A stretch of 28,763 nucleotides of DNA from JACPDH01 sp051305935 (GCA_051305935.1 JBPPMG010000375.1:1-28763), one strand, 5' to 3'. Shown: positions 8,020 through 16,253, numbered from the stretch's first letter. Numbers and translations are program-made. Notes: generated from the sequence alone by a model not told the origin.

Positions 8020-9222
8020 TCACGTCAGCCCCACCGTTCCGCCGACCCACGTGTAGTTCTTGTTGAAGTCGACGCCGAGCATCTTTCCGCGAGAGGTGCG
8101 GCAGAGATTCTGCGCGAGGATCGGGCGAGGCTCGTCGTCGGGGCGGAAGAACATCATCCGCACCTCGACTTTCACGCCGCCGCCGTCGACCGCGGTCAGC
8201 ACCGGCTCGTACTCGATCTTCTCCATGAGACACCAGGCGTGGCGATCGCCGACCGGGATCGCCTTGATGTCGGCGCGCGTCGGCTCGACGTTCACGCCTC
8301 CTCCAGCGAAAGAGAAGAGAGGCTTGAGGACGTAGCGCGACAGGTCCGAGGGAATCTCGGAAAGATCCGAAAGGAAGGTCGCCTTCGGCGCGGCAGGATG
8401 GTCGATGAACGGGAGCGAATACTTCGACCAGACCCAGTACCAGTTCGGATGAGGCGCCCACTCCACGTCGAGCGAGTCGCGGAAATCGAACGGCATCTTC
8501 ATGCCGCTCTTCATCAGCTCGTCGAAGACGACTCGGTTGTAGATCCTGCGAACGCGGATCCTGTTACCGTCCGTGTCGCGGCGGAAGAGCATGTTTCCTA
8601 CTCGGGAGAGGTCGCTCGGGCATACGGGATCGACGCCGAAGAGCAGGCGCGTCGCCGCAAAGTCGGTATAGGTTTTCTGCCGCGGCGGATCGAGGTCGAG
8701 CAGCACCACTTCCTTCGGATCGTGATTGCCAACGATCGTGCGCCGGGCGAGATCGAGGTAGGCGGCGCGGTCGGGAGTGAACCAGCACGCCCAGTCGCGC
8801 GCGAGGCCCGGCATCTCGGCGAGCAGCTCGCTCCAGACGTCGCGCTGGAAGATCTCCAGCGCCGAGAGCGAGGGAAAGCCCTGCAGCTCGATCAGCTTCG
8901 GCTCGAGCGATCCGTCGGCGGCGCGCACGATTGCGAAATCGACCTGCGTGAAGCTCGGCAGCGCGTCCATCCCCGGCGCGTGCCACTTCTCCGGAATCGC
9001 CTTCTTCATCTCGTCGAGCTTCGCCCGGTCGGAGAGCTGGTCGACGATCTCGCGCGCGGCGTTCGACATCTTCGCGACGATCTCGTCGGTGAAGAAGACC
9101 GGCGACTCCACGAGACGAAACTCGAACGGACAGCCGAGCCGCGACTCCAGCGTCTCCTGGTAGCGCCTATACACACCATCGTCGAAGGCGGCGTTGAACG
9201 CCGCACGGTATTCTGGATGCAT
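8020..9222 (-). CDS. Glutathionylspermidine-synthetase-like ATP-grasp protein (divergent)
   Basis: The 400-aa protein is not a standard annotated enzyme. Two stretches resemble the glutathionylspermidine synthetase type of ATP-grasp ligase. EPKLIELQGFPSLSALE (residues 107-123) aligns with that family's 'E-x-N-x-D-x-P-x-S' substrate segment. YVLKPLFSFAGGGVNVEP (about 295-312) resembles its K-P-L-x-x-x-x-G nucleotide loop. CLMEKIEYEPVL and VKVEVRMMFF then look like the adenine-binding strand and following ATP-grasp core strands. It would be predicted to form an amide bond through an acyl phosphate, possibly to an amine. The assignment is by motif only. It lies in a same-strand cluster with two other amide ligases and an amidotransferase-like gene. 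The ATG at 9222 has no clear ribosome binding site. The stop adjoins a heptad repeat. Confidence 0.6.
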   Translation of the reverse strand: MHPEYRAAFNAAFDDGVYRRYQETLESRLGCPFEFRLVESPVFFTDEIVAKMSNAAREIVDQLSDRAKLDEMKKAIPEKWHAPGMDALPSFTQVDFAIVRAADGSLEPKLIELQGFPSLSALEIFQRDVWSELLAEMPGLARDWACWFTPDRAAYLDLARRTIVGNHDPKEVVLLDLDPPRQKTYTDFAATRLLFGVDPVCPSDLSRVGNMLFRRDTDGNRIRVRRIYNRVVFDELMKSGMKMPFDFRDSLDVEWAPHPNWYWVWSKYSLPFIDHPAAPKATFLSDLSEIPSDLSRYVLKPLFSFAGGGVNVEPTRADIKAIPVGDRHAWCLMEKIEYEPVLTAVDGGGVKVEVRMMFFRPDDEPRPILAQNLCRTSRGKMLGVDFNKNYTWVGGTVGLT

Positions 9223-9280
9223 GGCGGGAAGTCTATCGATTTGGATCGCGAGGTCAACGCGAACCGTGAAGGGAGCAATG

Positions 9281-9386
9281 TGGCGCAGGCACTCCTGCCT
9301 GCGCGTCGCCGAAGGCGACCGGTCAGCCCAAACCTGAAAGCTGAAGCGACGGCGGCGCGCCGCGCGCAGGCAGGAGTGCCTGCGCC
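9281..9386. repeat. GCAGGCA-type palindromic element, complete copy
   Basis: The ends at 9281-9305 and 9363-9386 are perfect inverse copies over about 23 bases. Each end is also a hairpin by itself (GCAGGCA-CTCC-TGCCTGC). The interior holds another hairpin, GTCGCC/GGCGAC. One end is also found at 330-349. It separates the amidotransferase-like and GSP-synthetase-like genes. Confidence 0.88.
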
Positions 9387-9402
9387 GAATTCCCGTTGCC
9401 GG

Positions 9403-10479
9403 CTACTCCGTGAGCGACGTCATGTGGCTCGCGTTGTCGGCGCGCAGAACGACGAGGTTCTCGTCGACCGTCGCGAAGAGCCCGGCGGCTTCCCGCCGCT
9501 CGCGCAGCATACGGTGGAGGTAGAACTCCACCGGGGCGAGGAAGGTGAAAACCGAGGTGATCCGGATCGCCTGGTCGTACTCGCCCGACAGATGCTTCTC
9601 GAGCGTGCGCAGACGGTCCTCGTACCACTCCCGAGTCACTTCGCCGCGCTCCCACTTGCGCGAGAGCACCGCCTTGATGCGGTTCCTGCCGATGACCTCG
9701 GGGTGGTGGTTCACGCCGAGAAATCGCGGCATGATCCCTTCCCAGTCGCGCGCGAACTCGACCATCGTCAGCGCGTCGCCGGCGCCGCCATCGCCCAACC
9801 TCTCGTAGCTCAGGCGCGCAAAGCCGTTCTTCTCTCCGTGGGGCTGCTCGACGAGGTCGAACAACCTGTTGTCGGTGACCCGGAGCTCGCTGTGGTCGGG
9901 AAGGCACTGCGTCAGGCGCACGAAGAACGGATGCTGCTTCGCCGCGCTCGTCAGCAGGTTCGGAACGACTCCCGCGCTCTTACCGCCGCGGCTCTCGTCG
10001 CGCAGGACCGGCACGGCGATCCCCGACCATCGGCAGACCAGCCCGTACGAGTGGCAGATCGCGAACATCGCAGTCGTCTCGTCCTCGAGGATCGAGTCGA
10101 ACAGCTCCCAGAGTGGAGCCTCCCAGGCCGGGTTCTCATCGACACCCTGCGCCCAGTCCGCGACCCCGTCGTTCTCCCTCGGGTCGAGATGGCCCGGCCC
10201 GCCGGTGCCGATCAGAAGCTGGAATCGTCCCGGCTTCGGCACGACGAGCGAGCGGCGCACGTCATAGCTGATCACCCGCACCGCGAGATCGGCCGACGCC
10301 AGCGGCGCCACCACCTGTTCCGACATCGAGAGCAGGTGCTGGACCACGGCGTCGTGGCCGAGGTTGTGCCAGCCGTGGTTCATGTCGAGCACGGCGACGT
10401 CGAGGAACCGGGGATCGGCCGGAAGCTCGTCCTCGGAGCGCTCGACGCGGTGGTAGGTGAAGGTGTCGGTCTGGATCAC
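9403..10479 (-). CDS. Class I glutamine amidotransferase-like protein
   Basis: The 358-aa protein carries a class I (triad) amidotransferase fold with its catalytic residues: LLIGTGGPGHLDP (about 88-100) is the oxyanion region, Cys142 sits in the nucleophile elbow AMFAICHSYG, and His259 and Glu261 are in the NHHPEV motif near 257-262. Members of this fold either supply ammonia from glutamine to a partner or act as gamma-glutamyl hydrolases. No synthetase domain is fused, so the partner may be a neighbouring ligase. A C-terminal extension of about 95 residues beyond the triad is longer than usual. The start is a GTG at 10479 with only a weak upstream GAGG. Repeat elements flank it on both sides, so co-transcription with the ligases is probable but not certain. 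Confidence 0.75.
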   Translation of the reverse strand: MIQTDTFTYHRVERSEDELPADPRFLDVAVLDMNHGWHNLGHDAVVQHLLSMSEQVVAPLASADLAVRVISYDVRRSLVVPKPGRFQLLIGTGGPGHLDPRENDGVADWAQGVDENPAWEAPLWELFDSILEDETTAMFAICHSYGLVCRWSGIAVPVLRDESRGGKSAGVVPNLLTSAAKQHPFFVRLTQCLPDHSELRVTDNRLFDLVEQPHGEKNGFARLSYERLGDGGAGDALTMVEFARDWEGIMPRFLGVNHHPEVIGRNRIKAVLSRKWERGEVTREWYEDRLRTLEKHLSGEYDQAIRITSVFTFLAPVEFYLHRMLRERREAAGLFATVDENLVVLRADNASHMTSLTE

Positions 10480-10570
10480 TGGAGATTCCGGTCCTCGTGT
10501 TGCGCCCGTGAACGGCGGGGGGTGGGGGGAGATTCCAAATGGTCATGGGCCGGGATCGCAGCTGCTCAAC

Positions 10571-10676
10571 TTCTTCATTCTTCATTCTTCATTCGACATT
10601 CTTCATTTCGGTTCTCGTGCGGATGCGGAAACCGAAATTCAGAATGTCGAATGCGGAATGAAGAATGAAGAAAAGA
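10571..10676. repeat. Inverted pair of GAATGAA-type heptad arrays
   Basis: The left arm holds repeated CATTCTT units ending in CATTTCGG. The right arm holds GAATGTC/GAATGCG/GAATGAA units. The tip is nearly the same as in the elements at 6590-6697 and 17981-18076. It lies between the GCS2-like and amidotransferase-like genes of the ligase cluster. Confidence 0.88.
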
Positions 10677-10724
10677 ACCGGCCACCGATGCGGGGAGCGC
10701 CGGGCCGATGCCCGCCCCCCGTCC

Positions 10725-11891
10725 CTACACCGGCACGTCCAGCTCCGTCTCCGCGATCATGTAGTCCACGACCCTCCGGAGATCCTTCGTCTGCTCAAAG
10801 ACGTGCAGCTGGCGATCGGCGCCGGTCCGCATCTTCATGATCTCGCGGACGTAGTAGACCTCTTTGCGCGAACCCAGCTCATCGACACAATCGTCGACGA
10901 ACTCCAGGAGCTCGTCGAGAAGCGCCTCGGTCGGCACCTCGCAGCGCCTGCCGAAGTCGATCAGCTTGCCGTCGATGCCCCACCGCGCCGCGCGGTTCTT
11001 GTTCTCCATCAGGAGCGGCTTCCGGTAGTCGCGCCACGCCATGTTCCGGCTGTGGAGCTTCCAGAGCTTGAGCGTCAGCGCCTGGAAGAGCGCGGCGAAG
11101 CAGATTGCCTCGTCGACCCGCATCGGCGCGTCACAGATGCGGTACTCGAGCGTGGGGAAGAACGGATGCGCGCGAACGTCCCACCAGATCTTCTTCCCGT
11201 TGTCGATCGAGCCGGTCGCGACGAGCAGGTCGATGAAGCCCTGGTACTCGGACCAGGAGCGAAAGCGCTCCGGAAGCCCGGTGCGCGGGAAACGCTCGAA
11301 GACCTTCGCGCGGTAACTCTTCCACCCGGTGTTCTCGCCGCACCAGAAGGGCGAGTTCACCGAGAGGGCGAAGATGTGCGGCAGGAAATAGCTGACGTTG
11401 TTCATCAGCGCGATACGCGTCTCGTTGTCCTCGACGGCGACATGGACGTGCAGGCCGAAGATCAGGTTCGCGCGCGCGATCGTCTGAAGATCCTTGACGA
11501 TCTGCTCGTAGCGCGCGCCCGGGGTGATCTGCACGTTCTTCCAGTGCGTGATCGGGTGCGTTCCGCCCGAGGCGATGCGGAGCCCGCGGTCGCGCGTGAG
11601 GCGGATGATCTCTCCGCGCAGACGGACGACCTCGGCGCGCGCCTCCTGGATGTTCCGGCAGATGTTGGTGCCGACCTCGATCACCGACTGGTGCATCTCG
11701 ACCTTGAACTGCTCGCCGAGACGCGCCTCACCCTCCAGCACGAGCTCCTGGATGTGCGACTTCAGTTCGCGAGTCTGCGGATCGATGAGCTGGAACTCCT
11801 CCTCGATTCCGAGCGTGAGAGAAGGTCGCCGGATGCCTGTCCGGGGTCCCGGCGCGTCGGCGCGTTCGGACGTTTCCATCAGCGGGTCCAT
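10725..11891 (-). CDS. GCS2/YbdK-type carboxylate-amine ligase
   Basis: This belongs to the glutamate-cysteine ligase family 2 (YbdK-like), which joins a carboxylate, commonly the gamma-carboxyl of glutamate, to an amine using ATP. The 388-aa length is normal. Diagnostic segments are LTLGIEEEFQLID (about residues 26-38, metal-binding acidic residues), MHQSVIEVGTNICRN, GLHVHVAVED with the paired His, and the late segment MENKNRAARWGIDGKLIDF. The ATG at 11891 has a GAGG ribosome binding site at fitting distance. It starts 35 bases after the RimK-like ligase gene, so the two almost certainly share a transcript. The true amine acceptor cannot be read from the sequence; activity with cysteine is only one option. 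Confidence 0.88.
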   Translation of the reverse strand: MDPLMETSERADAPGPRTGIRRPSLTLGIEEEFQLIDPQTRELKSHIQELVLEGEARLGEQFKVEMHQSVIEVGTNICRNIQEARAEVVRLRGEIIRLTRDRGLRIASGGTHPITHWKNVQITPGARYEQIVKDLQTIARANLIFGLHVHVAVEDNETRIALMNNVSYFLPHIFALSVNSPFWCGENTGWKSYRAKVFERFPRTGLPERFRSWSEYQGFIDLLVATGSIDNGKKIWWDVRAHPFFPTLEYRICDAPMRVDEAICFAALFQALTLKLWKLHSRNMAWRDYRKPLLMENKNRAARWGIDGKLIDFGRRCEVPTEALLDELLEFVDDCVDELGSRKEVYYVREIMKMRTGADRQLHVFEQTKDLRRVVDYMIAETELDVPV

Positions 11892-11926
11892 CGGATCCTC
11901 TTCTGCGGCGTCACGCGCCGCGCCCT

Positions 11927-12871
11927 TTACTTCTTCGCGAGCCCGAACTTCGACGGCCAGGAACCGACCGGCTCGAACGGCTTCGGGTTCTTCACCTTTT
12001 CGATCAGCACGTCCGCCATGTTCTCGACGACCCAGCGGAAGTTCTCCTCGCCGACCGAGTTGAGGTCGGCGTCCGGCGCCGGGTTCATGAAGTCGATCGC
12101 GATCGGCACGCCGTCGCGAATCGCAAACTCGACCGTGTTCAGGTCGTAGCCGAGCGCGTCGCAGAGCGCCTTCGAGTCGCGAACGATCTTAGCGAGCAGC
12201 TTCGGCTCGGTCGGCGGCGCATCCAGGATGTACCGCTCGTGGTGGGGACGCTTCGGGTCGTAACGCATCACGTGCACGCGCTCGCGGCCGATCACGTAGC
12301 AACGGTAGTAGTCGTCGAACTCGATCGCTTCCTGCGCCATCATCGTCAGCGAATGCGTCTGGTCGTACGCCGCGAAGAACTCTTCCGGGGTGTCTACCTT
12401 GTAGACGTCCTTCCAGCCGCCGCCGTAGGCCGGCTTCATGAACATCGGGAAGCCGATGTAACGGAAGACTTCCGTCCAATCCACCATCTTGAGGTTGCGG
12501 AACGACTTCGCTTCCGTGCCCGGCGGATGCTCCTTGTGCGGAAGCACGACCGTGCGCGGGACCGCGACGTCGACCGCCTTCGCGACCAGGTTGTCGAAGA
12601 ACTTGTCGTCGGCCGACCACCAGATCGGGTTGTTCACGATCTCGCATCCACTGGCGATCGCCTTCTTGAGCCAGGTCCGGTAGAACGGAACCTCGTGACT
12701 GATCCGGTCGACCACGAGGTCGTACGGAACACCCATCTGATCGTCGAAATGGCCCAGCTCCACGGCCACACCTTCGACGTCCCCCTTGCTCCGCTCCCGG
12801 ACCGCCTTCATGAGTGCCCAGGGAAAGGTATCTTCCATCCCGAAGAGGACGGCAATCGTCTTGGAGGCCAT
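11927..12871 (-). CDS. RimK-like ATP-grasp ligase
   Basis: The 314-aa protein has the ATP-grasp arrangement: an N-terminal Rossmann-like part starting KTIAVLFGMEDTFPWALMK, a nucleotide loop FPMFMKPAYGGGWKDVYKV (about residues 142-160), an adenine-binding strand MMAQEAIEFDDYYRC, and the metal-binding end NTVEFAIRDGVPIAIDFMNP. This family makes carboxylate-amine bonds via an acyl phosphate; RimK adds glutamates, and relatives make dipeptides. The ATG at 12871 has GGGAG ten bases upstream; an extension to 12940 was rejected because it lacks conserved sequence. It is the first gene of the cluster, directly followed by the GCS2-like ligase. Two ligases in tandem suggest sequential additions to one substrate, in the manner of glutathione synthesis, though the substrate is unknown. 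Confidence 0.85.
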   Translation of the reverse strand: MASKTIAVLFGMEDTFPWALMKAVRERSKGDVEGVAVELGHFDDQMGVPYDLVVDRISHEVPFYRTWLKKAIASGCEIVNNPIWWSADDKFFDNLVAKAVDVAVPRTVVLPHKEHPPGTEAKSFRNLKMVDWTEVFRYIGFPMFMKPAYGGGWKDVYKVDTPEEFFAAYDQTHSLTMMAQEAIEFDDYYRCYVIGRERVHVMRYDPKRPHHERYILDAPPTEPKLLAKIVRDSKALCDALGYDLNTVEFAIRDGVPIAIDFMNPAPDADLNSVGEENFRWVVENMADVLIEKVKNPKPFEPVGSWPSKFGLAKK

Positions 12872-12961
12872 AAGGCAGTGCTCCCTCGCTTTCTGTTGAA
12901 CCGGTCCATGAATCCTAGAGGAGCGGGGGTGCGGGAGCAAGTGTTCCGCCGCCCAACCATT

Positions 12962-13234
12962 GCTCGATTGCGCGATTTCTCGATTGCGCGATTAAAGAAC
13001 ACTCGTTGCGCTTCGCATGAAGTTTGTCGTCCTGAACGGAGCGAAGCGGAGTGAAGGACCTCGCAGGCTTCTACCAACGCGCAACAGGTGAAAGCGCGCG
13101 AGACCCTTCTCCCGGGTCCCGGGATCAGGGTGACGATGTCATCTGGTCCTGCAAGAAAAAAAGGCGGCGGGCTTTCGCCACGCCGCCTTCGCTTTTCAAT
13201 CGCGCAATCGCGCAATCGAGAATTCGCGCAATCC
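12962..13234. repeat. Inverted CGATTGCG arrays enclosing a GTCGTCCTGA repeat
   Basis: The left arm (12962-12993) has repeated CGATTGCG units. The right arm (13198-13234) has their inverse, CGCGCAAT. The unit here is eight bases rather than seven. Inside, 13026-13074 matches 24212-24251 (core GAAGGACCTC-GCAGGCTTCTAC). A terminator at 13155-13189 lies inside the right half. No gene was seen in 12872-13234. Confidence 0.8.
13155..13189 (-). terminator. Rho-independent terminator of the ABC operon
   Basis: On the minus strand, AAGGCGGCG pairs with CGCCGCCTT around an 11-base loop and runs into a T tract (A run at 13156-13162 on the plus strand). It lies about 45 bases past the stop of the secreted-protein gene, as expected for the end of that operon. 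Confidence 0.85.
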
Positions 13235-14248
13235 CTACCTTGCCGCGACCTTCTCGCTTTGCACCGCCACTTTCGCCTTCTGCTGGAAGCGCTCGAGCAG
13301 CTCGGCCGGGATCGTCGCCTCGATCGAGACGCCGTCACCGTCACGCTTGACCTCCACCTTCCGGAGCAGCTCGACGAGCTCGGGATCCTTCTCCATCGCG
13401 GCCAGACGCGCCGCGCTCAGGGCGCCACGAATCGTGTCCTCCACGAGCCCGCGCGTCTCTTCGTCGTCCGACATCGCGGTGCCGCCGAAACGGATCGCAT
13501 TGCCCGTATCGGTCGTCCACATCGTGACGTAGGTCATCTTCTTCACGGCCGCGAAGATCGTCTCGGTCTTCGGCGTTCCGGCGTGATCGTTGGCGGCAAG
13601 GCGCGACATCCGCTCCACATCCGCGAGCATCCAGGCCGAAGCCGACGCGTCGATGCGCGAGAGCTGGCTACCGAGGGTCGAGGTCGTGAATCCGGTGCCA
13701 CCCTTCGCCACAGCGCTGAGCGCAAGCTTCACCGCGTCTTCCGTTCCCATCACGGCCTGGCCGCGTCCGACGAAGCTGATCGCAACCTTTCCGCCGTCGT
13801 GGTCGTCCTCCGCCTTTTCCTCGAAGAGGTAGTACTTGCCGGCCGGCGTCGACATCTCCTTCGCTCCGCGCGCCAGGAGCGCCGCGGTGACCCGTGTCGC
13901 GTCGAAGCGTCCCTCTGCGACGACGAGCCCGTCGCTCTCAGTCGTCCCCTGATTCGGACGGAGCGCGAACGTGATCGTGTCGATGTCCTTCGCAGGATCG
14001 AGGCCCGCCTCGGCGAGGAACTTCGCGCCGTCGCCGTCGCAGGTCATCTTGTCGGCCTCGTTGAAGATGCGCCCCGAGAGCGGGCTCGTGCGCAGCTCGG
14101 AGAGCTTGACCATCCCCACGGCGACCGAGTCGCCCGGAACGATCTTGAGGGCGCTGATCGGCCCGCCGGCTGCCGCTACGCCGGTGAATGCCAGCATCGC
14201 GAGCGTCAGGGTTGCAGTTGCGAGTATGGAACGATGATTCGTTTTCAT
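13235..14248 (-). CDS. Secreted protein of unknown function
   Basis: I do not recognise the family. The 337-aa protein starts with a clear Sec signal peptide (MKTNHRSILATATLTLAMLA, cleavage near AAAGG). The mature part is mixed alpha/beta, beginning ALKIVPGDSVAVGMVKLSEL, with acidic and lysine-rich stretches (EEKAEDDHDGGK) and a charged C-terminal helix. No transmembrane segment follows the signal. An AAGGAG lies ten bases before the ATG, and the start is only four bases beyond the permease stop, so it is the third gene of the ABC operon. An envelope component or accessory factor for that transporter is a reasonable guess. The start at 14308 was rejected because it lies within the permease gene and precedes the signal peptide. 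Confidence 0.75.
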   Translation of the reverse strand: MKTNHRSILATATLTLAMLAFTGVAAAGGPISALKIVPGDSVAVGMVKLSELRTSPLSGRIFNEADKMTCDGDGAKFLAEAGLDPAKDIDTITFALRPNQGTTESDGLVVAEGRFDATRVTAALLARGAKEMSTPAGKYYLFEEKAEDDHDGGKVAISFVGRGQAVMGTEDAVKLALSAVAKGGTGFTTSTLGSQLSRIDASASAWMLADVERMSRLAANDHAGTPKTETIFAAVKKMTYVTMWTTDTGNAIRFGGTAMSDDEETRGLVEDTIRGALSAARLAAMEKDPELVELLRKVEVKRDGDGVSIEATIPAELLERFQQKAKVAVQSEKVAAR

Positions 14249-14252
14249 GGCT

Positions 14253-15104
14253 TTAGAACTCCTTCTTCTTGAAGAGCCAGCTCGCGAGGGCGAGGCAGGC
14301 GATTGCAAATGCCGCGGTCGTCAGGACCGGAGTGGCGATGCCGTTGTTGATCTGTTCGGGTAGCGGCTTTTCGGCCACGTACGAGTAGAGCATCATCTGG
14401 AGGTCGAACGTCTTGGGCAGCGTCCAGTAGAGCGACTTCACCGTCCAGATGAGGAACACGTTCGTCAGCGCCGTCTCGATCTGCTTATGCGCCGCCAGGA
14501 TCATCGTCAGAAAGAAGATCCCGTACGAGCCCATGATCGAGACGGCGGTCGACGACGTCACCACTCCGATCAGGAACGCGAGCGCCAGCAGCGTCGCGAT
14601 CGCGAAGATGATGATCCCCCCGCTTAGCAGGAAGCGGAAGTGGACCACCTCAGTTTTCCAGATCACGATCAGCCAGATCGAGCCGACGAGGTAGATGACG
14701 TTGAGCGACGCGAGTGCCATCCCCGCGACGTAGCGCGAAAGCAGCAGCGGAATCCGGGGTACCGGCCGCGAGAGGTAGAGATCGATCGTTCCTTTTTCCT
14801 GGAGGCGAGGCACCAGGTGTGCCGTCGAGAAGATCGCCAGAAAGATCCCGACGACGAAGAGAATCGGAGCGAAGACTCCCTCGAACCCGCTGACGAGTTG
14901 TTCGATCCCGATCTCGTTCCCGCCCATCTGCACTGACTGCCCGAAGAGCTTCGCTCCCGCGAGAGCTCCGTCGACGACGTCGAGATTCACCGCCGACGCG
15001 AAGACGAGAATGAAGAGCGAGGAAAGAACGAAGTAGGCGACGAGCGTCCAGCGCGCGAACGCCTCGCGGAAGACTTCTTCGATGTTCGCAACGAGCACGC
15101 GCAT
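14253..15104 (-). CDS. ABC-2 type transporter permease
   Basis: The 283-aa integral membrane protein has about six hydrophobic segments, among them WTLVAYFVLSSLFILVFA, GVFAPILFVVGIFLAIF, VIYLVGSIWLIVIW and LTTAAFAIACLALASWLF. The segment LVPRLQEKGTIDLYLSRPVPR between the second and third is the usual cytoplasmic loop of ABC-2 permeases. It would form a complex with the ATPase encoded just upstream and export an unidentified substrate. The ATG at 15104 shares one base with the ATPase stop (TGATG) and has GGAGG upstream, which indicates strong translational coupling. It ends in KKKEF, consistent with a cytoplasmic C-terminus. Confidence 0.9.
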   Translation of the reverse strand: MRVLVANIEEVFREAFARWTLVAYFVLSSLFILVFASAVNLDVVDGALAGAKLFGQSVQMGGNEIGIEQLVSGFEGVFAPILFVVGIFLAIFSTAHLVPRLQEKGTIDLYLSRPVPRIPLLLSRYVAGMALASLNVIYLVGSIWLIVIWKTEVVHFRFLLSGGIIIFAIATLLALAFLIGVVTSSTAVSIMGSYGIFFLTMILAAHKQIETALTNVFLIWTVKSLYWTLPKTFDLQMMLYSYVAEKPLPEQINNGIATPVLTTAAFAIACLALASWLFKKKEF

Positions 15105-16069
15105 CAGTTGACCTCCGGGTTCGACGGCTGCGAGCCCTCGGTTTCGGACGCGCGCACGAGATCGACGAATACGTCTTCGAGCGACGAGCGCACAGGGGTC
15201 AGTTCGTGAAGCATCGCGCCGCTTGCGCGTAGCCGGTCGATCAGATCGTTGAGGTGCTCGACGTCGCGGACGTTCAGCACCATGTGTCCGTTCATCTTCT
15301 CGATTCCGGCTCCCGCGGCCGTGAGCGCGTCCAGGAGGTTCTCGGGCGTTCCCGTCGCCTTGATCTTGTAGGTCGAGCCTTTTCGCGTGAGCTCGTCGAT
15401 GCGGCCCATCGCCGCGATGGACCCCTTGCGGAGGATCGCCGTCCGGTCGCACATGAGCTCGATCTCCGAAAGGAGATGCGAGTTGAGGAAGATCGTGCGG
15501 CCCTTCGCAGCCTCGTTCTTGAGGATGTCGCGAATCTCGCGGCGCCCGACCGGATCGACTCCGTCGGTCGGCTCGTCGAGGAAAAGCACCTCGGGCTCGT
15601 GGACGAGCGCGCAGGCGATGCCGAGGCGCTGCACCATCCCCTTCGAATACTTTTTCACGCGGACGTCGGCCCACTCGGCGATGCGAAGGCTTTCGAGAAG
15701 AGGCATCGCGCGCTTCTCCACGGTGGCCGAGTCGATTCCCGACATGCGACCGAAGATCGAGAGCGTCTGCCTCGCGGTGAGGTATCCAGGAAAGCGGTGC
15801 CCTTCCGGGAGGTAGCCGACACGCCGGCGCGACTCGGGGTCGCTCGTCGGCACGCCGAGGATGCTCGCGCTTCCCGAGGTGGCGCGCGTGAGGTCGAGGA
15901 GAATCTTCACGGTCGTCGTCTTGCCGGCGCCGTTCGGCCCGAGGAGGCCGAAGACCTCGCCTCGCGCGACGCTGAGAGACACGCCGTCGAGGGCCGTCAC
16001 CGTCCGCTTCGAGAAGGGGGTGGTGAACGTCTTCCGGAGGTCGCGGGTTTCAATCGCAAATTCACTCAT
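15104..16069 (-). CDS. ABC transporter ATP-binding protein
   Basis: The 321-aa ATPase has Walker A GLLGPNGAGKTTT (about residues 41-53), a Q-loop/LPEGHRFPGYLTA region, the signature YSKGMVQRLG, Walker B VLFLDEPTDGVDP and the switch His in LNSHLLSEIE. A C-terminal extension of roughly 100 residues resembles that of YxlF/NatA-like exporters paired with ABC-2 permeases. The ATG at 16069 precedes the conserved start (EFAIETRDLRKTF). An in-frame extension to 16249 is translated from a palindromic repeat and was discarded. It is the first gene of the three-gene ABC operon. Confidence 0.95.
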   Translation of the reverse strand: MSEFAIETRDLRKTFTTPFSKRTVTALDGVSLSVARGEVFGLLGPNGAGKTTTVKILLDLTRATSGSASILGVPTSDPESRRRVGYLPEGHRFPGYLTARQTLSIFGRMSGIDSATVEKRAMPLLESLRIAEWADVRVKKYSKGMVQRLGIACALVHEPEVLFLDEPTDGVDPVGRREIRDILKNEAAKGRTIFLNSHLLSEIELMCDRTAILRKGSIAAMGRIDELTRKGSTYKIKATGTPENLLDALTAAGAGIEKMNGHMVLNVRDVEHLNDLIDRLRASGAMLHELTPVRSSLEDVFVDLVRASETEGSQPSNPEVN

Positions 16070-16107
16070 TGCGATGGTTGATACGGGCGGGGTCGCGGGA
16101 AGTTTTA

Positions 16108-16250
16108 TGTGGAGTGCGAAAGCGAAGCTTTCGCCCTTCCAAGCCGAAGCGAAGCTTCGGCGACCGGGGCCGCTTTCCTTTCCCCGGGGCACCGCCGGAA
16201 GCTGCGCTTCCGGCTGGAAGGACGCAAGCTGCGCTTGCGCACTCCACACA
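16108..16250. repeat. Palindromic element with TGTGGAGTGCG ends
   Basis: The ends TGTGGAGTGCG (16108) and CGCACTCCACA (to 16248) are inverse copies. Inside are four hairpins of one style: GCGAAAG-CGAAG-CTTTCGC, CCGAAG/CTTCGG, CCGGAAG/CTTCCGG and GCAAGC/GCTTGC. It fills the gap between the EamA gene and the ABC ATPase gene, three bases past the EamA stop. Confidence 0.9.
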
Positions 16251-16253
16251 GGC

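Noticed and set aside
7996..10668. 890-codon open frame on the plus strand
   Set aside because: It lies antisense to the GSP-synthetase-like and amidotransferase-like genes, has no recognisable domain and reads through repeats; it is a high-GC shadow frame.
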